64,000 bases of DNA from the NCBI GenBank assembly GCA_036323355.1, contig AP028876.1, positions 2,728,001-2,792,000 on the forward strand, in the 5' to 3' direction. Position 1 is the stretch's first letter. Every line of letters begins with the position of its first letter. Made by a program: the position numbers and the translations under genes. Shown in pieces: positions 51,482-60,000 of this stretch. Origin of the DNA: Gottschalkiaceae bacterium SANA. Lineage in GTDB: Bacteria > Bacillota > Clostridia > Tissierellales > GPF-1. A model generated the notes under the pieces. It was not told the DNA's origin. It searched no databases and saw only the letters and a program-made list of their open reading frames with translations.

Positions 51482-51976
51482 TTAATCTTCTTTCCACTCC
51501 CTAAGGCGCGCTTGGAAGGCTGACATAGATAAAATTAAACCGCCAAGGACAGCACCGACAATAGCGCTTGATAAAAAGGGAATCACCATGGCAAAAGTAC
51601 CCAAGCTTTTTCCCATCAAAACCTTGGCAAAAGGAACTGCAACCAAGCCACCTAGCACACCAGTCCCTATAGTTTCTCCAGCGACTGCAAAACTGATTTT
51701 TGACGATCGCTTATATAAAGCACCCGCCAAAAATGCGCCGATCATGGAGCCCGGAAAGGCAAGTAGAGACCCGGTTCCCAATAAATTCCTCAACACTGAA
51801 ATTCCAAAGGCATTGGCCACCGCCCCCGCCGGGCCCAAAAGAACCGCTGCAATCACATTAATCAAATGTTGCATGGGAAAAATCCTCGCAAGACCAATGG
51901 GAATATAAAATAACTGTCCTACAACAACCCCAAGTGCCATCAATACCGCCATCGTCGTCAATCGTCGTGTTTTCAT
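51482..51976 (-). CDS. thiW: ECF transporter S component ThiW
   Basis: A 164-aa membrane protein with about five to six hydrophobic segments, matching ThiW, the substrate-binding subunit of ECF transporters for thiazole precursors or thiamine. The N-terminal LTTMAVLMALGVVVGQ, the FPMQHLINVIAAVLLGP segment and the GTGSLLAFPGSMIGAFLAG region are typical. A TPP riboswitch in the leader independently supports a thiamine role. The ATG at 51976 follows AAGGAGAAGAG; the longer frame runs into the terminator. It needs a shared EcfAA'T module encoded elsewhere. Confidence 0.92.
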   Translation of the reverse strand: MKTRRLTTMAVLMALGVVVGQLFYIPIGLARIFPMQHLINVIAAVLLGPAGAVANAFGISVLRNLLGTGSLLAFPGSMIGAFLAGALYKRSSKISFAVAGETIGTGVLGGLVAVPFAKVLMGKSLGTFAMVIPFLSSAIVGAVLGGLILSMSAFQARLREWKED

Positions 51977-52005
51977 TATCTCTTCTCCTTTTTGAACAGC
52001 TAGCG

Positions 52006-52038
52006 CAAAAAAACACGCGTGCTGGACAGCACGCGTGC
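52006..52038 (-). terminator. TPP-regulated terminator before thiW
   Basis: An 11-bp perfect stem CACGCGTGCTG/CAGCACGCGTG with a 2-nt loop, followed by seven T residues on the minus strand, between the riboswitch and the thiW ribosome-binding site. Confidence 0.88.
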
Positions 52039-52057
52039 TCAAAGTGTTTGAGTACGA

Positions 52058-52147
52058 AGCTTCCCTACGCTGGCATCATCCAGATCAGGTATAAGGGTCA
52101 AAGCTTTGTGGGCTTCCTCTCAATCGGCCATATTCCGACTCCCCTAG
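52058..52147 (-). ncRNA. TPP (THI) riboswitch
   Basis: On the minus strand GGGGAGTC begins P1/P2, then CGATTGAGAGG (the CUGAGA-type motif), GACCCTTATACCTGATCTGG and ATGATGCCAGCGTAGGGAAGC complete the thiamine-pyrophosphate aptamer. It lies before a terminator, so high TPP should stop transcription into thiW. Confidence 0.93.
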
Positions 52148-52175
52148 CTGTTCTATTCATTTTTCCATCTTTACT

Positions 52176-52757
52176 TTAGCATGCAGCTTTTTCTTTGTAA
52201 AGCCCTTTAATTAGAATTTCTTCAGCTTCTTCCCAATCTTTCGCTCGAATAATATTCTTTCCCTCGAGAGATCGATTATAACTAGTATCCATTAAAATCA
52301 CTGGAATTCCTGACTCAGAGATTGCTTTGCTTTGCGGCACGCTATCCTCAAGAAAGGCGATAGGTTTATACTGATCCGTCCAGACCGTTTTCATCTGAGG
52401 ACCCAAATAAACAACCGGAAAATCAGATGATAATCCGTAGTCTTTAAACCATTTTTCTGTAATTTCTTTCAAATCTTCCGTTCGTCCAGTGACAAAGATA
52501 AGTTCAAACCGCTCTTGTAAGCGGACAAGGGTCTCGACTGCACCCTCGCGCATGCCAATATCCTTGTGAAAGATAGACTTATTGTTTTTGTAAAAATCGG
52601 AAGGTACATGTTGACATCCCTCGTTGCTGCGGATCTTTAAATGATGAAAATTCTCTTTCGTCAATGACAATTCAAAGATTCGGTTGACTCTCGGCAGCCA
52701 TGCATAAGGATCGCCCACAGTGCCATCCAAATCAACTGCTAAAATTGGTTTCTCCAT
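52176..52757 (-). CDS. HAD-type 5'-nucleotidase-like protein
   Basis: A 193-aa HAD-fold phosphatase of the 5'(3')-deoxyribonucleotidase/YqfW group. Motif I is AVDLDGTVGDPYAW, motif II is IFVTGRTED near residue 92, and motif IV is FLEDSVPQSKAIS near residue 133. Probably dephosphorylates nucleotides or related compounds. The N-terminal ATG follows GGAGAG. It sits between the thiW leader and an ABC permease and has no clear operon partner. Confidence 0.85.
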   Translation of the reverse strand: MEKPILAVDLDGTVGDPYAWLPRVNRIFELSLTKENFHHLKIRSNEGCQHVPSDFYKNNKSIFHKDIGMREGAVETLVRLQERFELIFVTGRTEDLKEITEKWFKDYGLSSDFPVVYLGPQMKTVWTDQYKPIAFLEDSVPQSKAISESGIPVILMDTSYNRSLEGKNIIRAKDWEEAEEILIKGLYKEKAAC

Positions 52758-52811
52758 ATTCTCTCCTCCGTTTCGCCTCTAGCCTACTGGATTAGGCTTC
52801 AAAGGTCAAGA

Positions 52812-53540
52812 TTATATGGCAATTTTTCGAAAATAAATCATACTAGCAATCGCACCAAACAGGCCGGTTCCAACAAGAATTAGAATCGAAATCGGCACCG
52901 ATATAATCATATCTTCAGGAACAGGACCGGTCAAAAACAGGGGAATCGTGTAGGGATAATAGGCATAATAAACCTCAGAATTCAAAGCAATCATATTAAT
53001 TACAACAACACTAATGGAAAAAACAATCCCAGCCACATACCGCCGAACCAGAAGAGTCACAAATACAATCGGAGTTAATAGCGGAAGAAAGATCAATCCA
53101 TCTCGAAACGCCAACCCAAATGCGGCGGCAATCGAGGAAAGAGTTACACCCTCCACACCCCAAATCATGCAGATCACAATTGCTTCGATTACGTTGATGA
53201 AGAGTAGACTTAATATCCAAACAAAAACCACCAAAAATTTATCCAACAACAATCGAGCTCTTCGAATTGGTATGGCCAAAGTTGATTTTAAGGTATCCTC
53301 TTCAAACTCCTTGCTGAATACGTAAGAGGTAATGAGACCAAACATCAAAATACCCATCAACATAAGATTCAACAACTGCACATCCTCAAGAAAACTCGTG
53401 AAGGTCACACCCTCTAGTCCTTCTGAACTTTTGGGGAAAATCAAACCTAATAAAAGAGGTGTAATAGAGATTCCCATTATACTCATGATAATCAAAGGGG
53501 ACCGCTTGATCTTTAAAAATTCCAGCCTCAATTGCTTCAT
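52812..53540 (-). CDS. ABC-2 transporter permease
   Basis: A 242-aa membrane protein with about six hydrophobic segments, the permease of an ABC-2 exporter. The N-terminal LRLEFLKIKRSPLIIMSI is the typical cytosolic start of bacitracin/lantibiotic-type permeases. Its ATG overlaps the ATPase stop codon (ATGA). It is the last gene of the regulator-kinase-ATPase-permease operon. The substrate may be an antimicrobial peptide, judging only by the gene order. Confidence 0.85.
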   Translation of the reverse strand: MKQLRLEFLKIKRSPLIIMSIMGISITPLLLGLIFPKSSEGLEGVTFTSFLEDVQLLNLMLMGILMFGLITSYVFSKEFEEDTLKSTLAIPIRRARLLLDKFLVVFVWILSLLFINVIEAIVICMIWGVEGVTLSSIAAAFGLAFRDGLIFLPLLTPIVFVTLLVRRYVAGIVFSISVVVINMIALNSEVYYAYYPYTIPLFLTGPVPEDMIISVPISILILVGTGLFGAIASMIYFRKIAI

Positions 53541-54454
53541 AGCTGAGTTCCCCCCCCGGTCAATTCAATAAAATGACGCTCCAAACTCTGTTTTTTTTGA
53601 TTCAACTGATAAACGTCCACCTGATGCTCAACCAACATTTGATTGATGCGCGCCACCTGATCAACCGCATTAAAAATTTCAATACAATTATCCGCCTTCA
53701 CTGTGAAATCAAAAATTCCCATTTCTGTTTCCAATAAACGAAGAGCTTCTGCCGGCTGGTCTACCTGAATTTCCAAATAGCCAGAGCCTTGATTCCTCAA
53801 CCCTTCCATGGAGATCTCATCAATCAGATTTCCATGATGAATAATCCCAACACGATCAGCCAATTGCTCCACTTCCGTTAGAATATGGCTTGATAGAAAT
53901 AGGGTCATATGTTGCTCCTTTGCCAGCTGCCGAAGGAGTTTTCTCATCCCTCGTATCCCCGATGGATCCAATCCATTGGTCGGTTCATCCAAAAGCAAAA
54001 TCTCTGGTTGATTCAAAAGAGCGCGGGCAATACCCAATCGCTGCTTCATCCCTAAAGAATATCGTCTAACCAGCATCATATCCTTGGGATCCAATCCGGT
54101 CAATTCCATGGTTTCTTCAATGATTTTTCGCTTTGAAGTACCACTGTGTCGCAAGTATACCTGAAGGTTCTCATGCCCTGTCAAATTTCCAAAGAATCCA
54201 GGCGTTTCTACGATGCACCCAACCCGTTTAAGAATCACTTGCTTTGATTTTTCAAGTTCCTCGCCTAATATTTTAATGCTTCCTTCGGACGGAGAAATCA
54301 AACCCGTCATCATTTTTATAGTCGTGGTTTTTCCCGCACCATTATTTCCTAAAAATCCATAAATTTCACCCTGTTCAATGGATAGATTGATTCGATCCAC
54401 CGCACGATGGGACCCAAAAGATTTCGTTAGATTTTTCGTTTCGATTGCAATCAT
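53537..54454 (-). CDS. ABC transporter ATP-binding protein (bacitracin-type)
   Basis: A 305-aa ABC ATPase. Walker A is GNNGAGKTTT near residue 36, the signature motif reads YSLGMKQRLG, Walker B is ILLLDEPTNGLDP and the switch histidine is in FLSSHILTEV. A long C-terminal extension after residue 220 is typical of BcrA/LanF-type ATPases. A run of eight G residues lies just before the stop codon. It overlaps the permease gene by 4 bp. Confidence 0.92.
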   Translation of the reverse strand: MIAIETKNLTKSFGSHRAVDRINLSIEQGEIYGFLGNNGAGKTTTIKMMTGLISPSEGSIKILGEELEKSKQVILKRVGCIVETPGFFGNLTGHENLQVYLRHSGTSKRKIIEETMELTGLDPKDMMLVRRYSLGMKQRLGIARALLNQPEILLLDEPTNGLDPSGIRGMRKLLRQLAKEQHMTLFLSSHILTEVEQLADRVGIIHHGNLIDEISMEGLRNQGSGYLEIQVDQPAEALRLLETEMGIFDFTVKADNCIEIFNAVDQVARINQMLVEHQVDVYQLNQKKQSLERHFIELTGGGTQL

Positions 54455-54470
54455 TCTCTTGACCCCCTAT

Positions 54471-55397
54471 TTATCCCAAAAATGCAGAAAATCGAACCGA
54501 AAAGGTTGTTTCTCTGTTGAGGCTACTGTCTACCCGTATGCTACCACCATTTTTCTCTGTGAGTCGCTTAGCAATAGAGAGTCCCAAACCATGATTCCCA
54601 CTCTTCATTTTTCTAGAATCATCGGCTTTAAATAATCGTTCAAACACGCGACCAATCTTTTCTTCTGGTATTGGCTCACCTAAATTCCAAATCGATACAA
54701 TATATTGATTGCGATGCTTTTCTACCCGTAGACCCAATATTTTTCCCGATTGCCCATGCTGAATCGCATTTTGAATCAGGTTCTGAAAGATTCGGGTGAT
54801 CGCAGTTCGATCCGCATAGACGAAATTCTTTTCATCCGGAATCTCATTGACGACTTCCATTTTCGCTTCCTGCAGTTGCGGTAAAAATCCAATCACCGTG
54901 CTACGCAAAAGTTCATTGATCTCCAACCGCTCTGGATGCATCTCGATTTCATCTGCGTCGATCTTAGCCAATTCGAAAACCTCATCCGTTAATCGTTTCA
55001 ACTCTCTCGACTTCTCTGCAGCAATCAACAAATATTGTGCCCGTTCTTCTGGGTCCGAAATCTTATCATCCACCAATGCGTCAATATAACCAATAATAGA
55101 CGTGATCGGTGTTCGAATATCATGTGAAATGTTCGACAGCAATTGCCGGCGTTTCAGCTCCGATTGATCTCCCTCGATTTTGGTTTGATGCAGAGCTTCT
55201 ATTAAATCATTAATCGCAAAATCCAGCACAGCATCCTTTTCTTTTTCATCTCGCAAAATCCGCATTCTCGTCTTTCCCGAGAGTACTTGCTGGATTATGG
55301 CCAAGCGATTACTCAATTGCACTTTTTGCTTCTGCAACAAAAAAACAATAACTACAAGCAACGCAACGTTAATCAATAGCAAAATCCCTGAATTCAT
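54471..55397 (-). CDS. Sensor histidine kinase
   Basis: A 308-aa kinase with a single N-terminal membrane helix (about 3-22) and no large extracellular domain. The phospho-acceptor histidine lies in LLSNISHDIRTPITS, with ATP-binding motifs NLIQNAIQHG, VSIWNLGEPI and HGLGLSIAKR. This short, sensor-poor form is the pattern of kinases that read the state of an adjacent ABC transporter. It starts 3 bp after the response regulator stop codon and precedes the ABC genes. Confidence 0.9.
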   Translation of the reverse strand: MNSGILLLINVALLVVIVFLLQKQKVQLSNRLAIIQQVLSGKTRMRILRDEKEKDAVLDFAINDLIEALHQTKIEGDQSELKRRQLLSNISHDIRTPITSIIGYIDALVDDKISDPEERAQYLLIAAEKSRELKRLTDEVFELAKIDADEIEMHPERLEINELLRSTVIGFLPQLQEAKMEVVNEIPDEKNFVYADRTAITRIFQNLIQNAIQHGQSGKILGLRVEKHRNQYIVSIWNLGEPIPEEKIGRVFERLFKADDSRKMKSGNHGLGLSIAKRLTEKNGGSIRVDSSLNRETTFSVRFSAFLG

Positions 55398-55400
55398 GGG

Positions 55401-56105
55401 TTACAACTCCTTTCCTTGGAATTTATAGCCCAATCCCCAAATGGTTTTGATATACTTCGGCTCATCCGGATTGTCTTCGATTTTTTTTCTCAAGCGACGA
55501 ATATGAACCATCACCGTATTGTCATCCATCATATAATCATCTTTCCATACGCTTTCAAAAATTTGCCCCTTGCTGAAAACCTGCCCCTCATGGGAGGCTA
55601 AAAAAACCAAGATCTCAAATTCCTTGGCCCGAAGTTCAATCGGAATGCCGTCCTTAATAATTTCAACCCGAGGAACATTGATAGAAAGCTTTCCAAAGGT
55701 AAAAATTTCTTCAGCTTCCTGCTGCACGGGCTGATAGCGACGGATATGGGCTGCAATTCTTGCCGTTAACTCATTCATGTAAAATGGTTTTGTTACATAG
55801 TCATCCGCCCCAAGCTTAAAACCCAAGACGCGATCTGTATCCCCATCCTTTGCCGTTAGAAACAAAACCAAAACTTGATTGTCTTGCGCCCGAATTTTTT
55901 CCACCATGGTCAAACCATCCATGCCCGGCATCATAACATCTGCCAAAATCAAATCATACTTTCCTTTTTCAAACAAGCGCAGACCTTCCATCCCATCTGA
56001 AGCCGTATCCACCTGGTATCCTTCGATCTCTAAATATCGTTTAATTAGCTGGTTAATCTCAATTTCGTCATCCACGGCTAAAATCCGAATCGGTTTATTC
56101 ATCAT
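55401..56105 (-). CDS. OmpR/PhoB-type response regulator
   Basis: A 234-aa regulator. The receiver domain has the acidic pair in AVDDEIEIN, the phospho-acceptor aspartate in LILADVMMPGMDG and the lysine in VTKPFYMNEL. The winged-helix effector domain contains the FEILVFLASHEGQVFSKGQI and VWKDDYMMDDNTVMVHIRRL segments. Three consecutive ATGs begin the frame; 56105 gives the best spacing from GGAGG. First gene of the four-gene regulator-kinase-ABC operon, which it probably activates. Confidence 0.93.
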   Translation of the reverse strand: MMNKPIRILAVDDEIEINQLIKRYLEIEGYQVDTASDGMEGLRLFEKGKYDLILADVMMPGMDGLTMVEKIRAQDNQVLVLFLTAKDGDTDRVLGFKLGADDYVTKPFYMNELTARIAAHIRRYQPVQQEAEEIFTFGKLSINVPRVEIIKDGIPIELRAKEFEILVFLASHEGQVFSKGQIFESVWKDDYMMDDNTVMVHIRRLRKKIEDNPDEPKYIKTIWGLGYKFQGKEL

Positions 56106-56154
56106 CATCGCCTCCTCATCTCATAATTTTTACTTTCTTTCTCTATCATAGCAT

Positions 56155-56181
56155 TGAAAAAGGACCACTGAAAGTGGTCCC
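56155..56181 (-). terminator. Terminator of the A2M-MEMO operon
   Basis: Stem GGACCACT/AGTGGTCC with a 3-nt loop, followed by TTTTT on the minus strand. Confidence 0.85.
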
Positions 56182-56224
56182 TGTAATATTTAATGCTTTG
56201 GTAAGGGTTTAGCCTTATAAAATC

Positions 56225-57049
56225 CTATTGATTTAAGCGCATGACTTGATAAGATGTTCCCGGCAATTCCTTGCCGCAACCGAAATCGGAGCTGTCGCTT
56301 CTTTCAATCAAGACTACATCACCAGCTAGGCAGCGCAATAAGACTTGAATGGTTTCCGGTGAATCGAAATACGCATTGCCGGCACTTTGGATGGCATCCA
56401 TATTTCTTTCCCGTATCCATTGAAAGCTAGTCTCATCCTTTTTTTTTGATTCCTGGCTAATTAATCCATGGGAAAAATCAACCGATCCCACTAGCAACAA
56501 GTCATTGCCTGCAATCTCTAGAATCGCTTCGACTATCCGATCCATGCATATAGCCTCCATGCCGCGTGGCAGCGTGATCGCAAGAACAGGAATCTCGGTC
56601 CCCATTTCCAGTAGTATTTTCAAGGGTGTTTCAATACTGTGATCAGCGATGATCGCCTCACCCCCAAGTCCTTCTTTGATCCAGTCTTTGGAGATTGTTG
56701 AACAAGTAACAGCAAGTTGACTTTCGGTTTCACTCGTCCAAATCAAGGGGTAGTCCGCCAGTCCCGGATGATCCGGTCCAATCAGTATGATCAAGTCTGG
56801 CTCAACTTCCAAGGCCTCTTCCCAAGCGGATTCAATCAATTCACGAGCTAACTCATGATGGGGCAAAAATAAGCCTTGAATGGATGAATCCCCTTGTGGA
56901 TCCATCGACTCGATCTTGGCTGCCTCCGTATTTTTCTTTTCAAGATTGCTAGCATTTTTTACTTTTGAAGTATTTTCCATAGCAGGGGCGCATGCCCCCA
57001 CTAGGAAACACATGATCATGATGCTAGTCAGAAACAGAATCCGCTTCAT
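56225..57049 (-). CDS. Secreted MEMO-family lipoprotein (AmmeMemoRadiSam B-like)
   Basis: A 274-aa lipoprotein (lipobox LVGAC, Cys20) whose mature part is a MEMO-family domain. The metal-site positions are visible: LFLPHHELA, IGPDHPG, the DHSIETPLKIL segment, VGSVDFSHG and a later DFGCGKE before the TSYQVMRL strand. They correspond to the H-H-D-H-C set of human MEMO1, which binds iron or copper in an extradiol-dioxygenase-like fold. Cytosolic bacterial MEMO proteins usually sit with AMMECR1 and a radical SAM protein; this one is instead exported and overlaps an alpha-2-macroglobulin gene by 26 bp. Function unknown. Confidence 0.85.
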   Translation of the reverse strand: MKRILFLTSIMIMCFLVGACAPAMENTSKVKNASNLEKKNTEAAKIESMDPQGDSSIQGLFLPHHELARELIESAWEEALEVEPDLIILIGPDHPGLADYPLIWTSETESQLAVTCSTISKDWIKEGLGGEAIIADHSIETPLKILLEMGTEIPVLAITLPRGMEAICMDRIVEAILEIAGNDLLLVGSVDFSHGLISQESKKKDETSFQWIRERNMDAIQSAGNAYFDSPETIQVLLRCLAGDVVLIERSDSSDFGCGKELPGTSYQVMRLNQ

Positions 57050-60000
57050 CCAATTTCACCTCAATTACCTGCGACTCGGAAAATCCGAACAAGTTCGTAT
57101 TCAATTGCCCGAAAGCTTCCTGTGCTTGAACAAAGGCCGGCTCTGCCTGATAGGTGCCCGGAGCGACCACTCGTGCCAATACGGTAAGCTCGATCGACTT
57201 GCCCTTGGGCCAAGTATGAATGGTCATCTGTTGTCCATTTTCTGAAATCCAGAACTCCTCGCCAGATCGTTTTGTCGCATCCATAAACCGAAGATTCGAT
57301 GGCAAGACATCGGAAATCACATATCCGCCCTTGGGTGCATTCTCATCCAATTGAAGACGTAGACGCACCTGAATCACATCACCAACACCAAGATCTTCCA
57401 GTGTTTTTCCAGCGGGTTCATAGCTTCGTTTTAACCCTAAAACCCCATCTTCAGAATTATACAATTCCTTTACTGGAATATGTGCAGACAAACTCATATC
57501 AACATGGTCTACAAGACGCCAATCGGTAGCAGCCAATTCCTCGGCACTCATTAGATAAGTGACGAAATCAGCAACACCGATCGTGCGATCAATGCTCTGG
57601 TTTGGTGTTACCGCTTCAATCCGACCTTTCATGGTTGGATCCACCTTGAATTCTTGAAGAAACAAAGCTCGCTCCAATTGATTGAGCTCATTAATCGGAG
57701 GCAATTGTTTGGCATAGTTATACAGTTCAATCGCTTCCGGCCGCTCTAATCGAACTGCAAGCAAGGCCGCCAGCATGGTATCGATCCGTTTTTGATTAAA
57801 GTCGTCCGATTCCAAGTAGGTTCTTTGGCCACCATAGGTATAGGCTCTCGCCCGCATCATTGGCTCGTAGATTCCCACGGCCTCCTCGTCTGCGCCCAGA
57901 TCTGCAAATCCCAAAGCCAAATAGAGTTTCGCCTGATCGGAAATCAGTTTGCTTCTCACTTGCATAAGCTCCATAAGCACCGGCTCGCCTTGAGAAGCCA
58001 ATCCCCAAAGAGAAGCTGCCAAGCTTATTTCATCTTGCTGATCCTCTCGAATTCGATCCAGATAGGCCAATGCTTTATCGTTCATGGTTATGGGCAATCC
58101 AGATGCCACTAACTTTGCCGTTAAAACGGGATCCGACTCCCCATAGGGAACCAATCCAAATCCACCATCATATTGTTGGTACTCGAATGGCGGTTCAATA
58201 ACTTCTAACTCTTCATCCATCCACTGGTTAATTTGAATTTGCGCCAATCGCATGGTCGCACGTGCGTCAACCCGTTTAGACCCGCTATGATATAATTGAC
58301 GCCATTCGCGATAGAGCCAACCCTGCTCGGCAGGTACAATGGTTAACTCACCGTAAGGATACAAAAAGAGATCCCCCGGCTGGTAGGCGAAGTCAACCCA
58401 TGCAGCATTGCGTGCATCCACGACTTCTATCTCTTTTTCGATGCCGTCAGAGGCATTCGCTGTCTCACTGGTCATCGTTACCACATAGGTGCCTGTCTTC
58501 AATTCAGGCAAGGCCAAGTAGGTCAACTGGCCGACCAAGCCGTCCCATTCTTCTGCGTACAATTCCTCTCCATTTTGCTTGAGGCTTATGCGATGAGTAA
58601 CCGGCGTCCCTTGAGCACTGCCATAGCTTCTAAACCCTACCATGGGCATATCACCCGAAACATACTCCTCGGATCCAATCACCTGCAAGAAGAAAGGCAA
58701 ACTGACTTCAATCGGAGTCGTCGTTGATCCTGCATACAAATCTGCTGTGACACCCAGGGTTGTCAAACGCCAGGTGGTAAGATTGTCCGGCACCACAAAG
58801 GAGAATTGCGCCCTGCCATCAGCATCGGTTTTTAAATCCTGTACGATAGCCGTGTCTTTGAAATCAGACCGGATGACCATAGAATCTCCTCCACCGCCCC
58901 CTTCAGCTCCACCATAGAGGTTATAGGCCCCACCGTCAGTAGATGCAGTCGAACGAGTCAGATTTGGATACCCCGTATACCGATACAGGTCACCCAAGGG
59001 ATCAACATGCTGGTCACGAACCGCAAAGTAGGCTTCATCCACAACAGCCAGATACAGATTGGCGCTAACAGGATTTCCATCCTTGTCAGCCACGGAAAAA
59101 TCAATTGTCACCGTATCGCCCGGCTCATATCGCTCCTGGTTCGCTTCCACTTGAATGTTTAGATCACGGTCACTTTCCTCAAATCCAACATGAACTGCCA
59201 TGGATCGCAAGAATTGCTTGCCATCAAAATATAGAGCTTGCACATACAGATTCGGTAGGTCTTGCTCATTAAAATCGAACTCCACATTCGAGGTTTCATA
59301 GGACTGAATTTCTCGGATGCCATTTTGATAAACGGCAACTAAGAGTTGTGCATTTTCAGGCATTTGGCCCACCGGGGACTCACCTCGTGTCAGGGTCAGT
59401 TTGACGGTTTCACCAATACTATATTTCTTTGCCCAATCCGACTTCTCCAAATCGAGATACATGGAATTTGCATCATCCGGACGTCCCCAATAGGTGTTAA
59501 CCGATTGATCCACCTTTACGGCTCGAGCTTGCTGATCTTCCGTCAAGACAGTAACCCGATAGGATTTATCTTTTTCAACCGGAAATTCAAATTGTCCGCC
59601 CTCAATACCCTTGAAATCAATCCGATTAATCTGCTTTTCCCTTTTTGTGTACTGTGGGATTTCGATCATTCGTTTTTCAATTGGATCATATTGCTTCCTG
59701 ATACTGGTTTGTTCCCAATAGATTTCCACAACATGAATCGTCAAATCAAGATCGATGGGATCTCCCCAAAAATCAGAGTTTTTACCAGTCCGATTCACTC
59801 CATTTGCCTTTTTTAAATCCAATGCATAATTGGAAATATCAATAGTGGCTTGATCATCATCAACTTCCATGGCCAATTCCACCCAAATATCTCTTGGGAA
59901 GACTTGAATATTGGCATAATCCGTGACTTCCTTGTTCTGTTCGTCCTTGGTACGCACATAAAAATCAATAGGTTGCGCATAGATTGTCGGTTCATTAACG

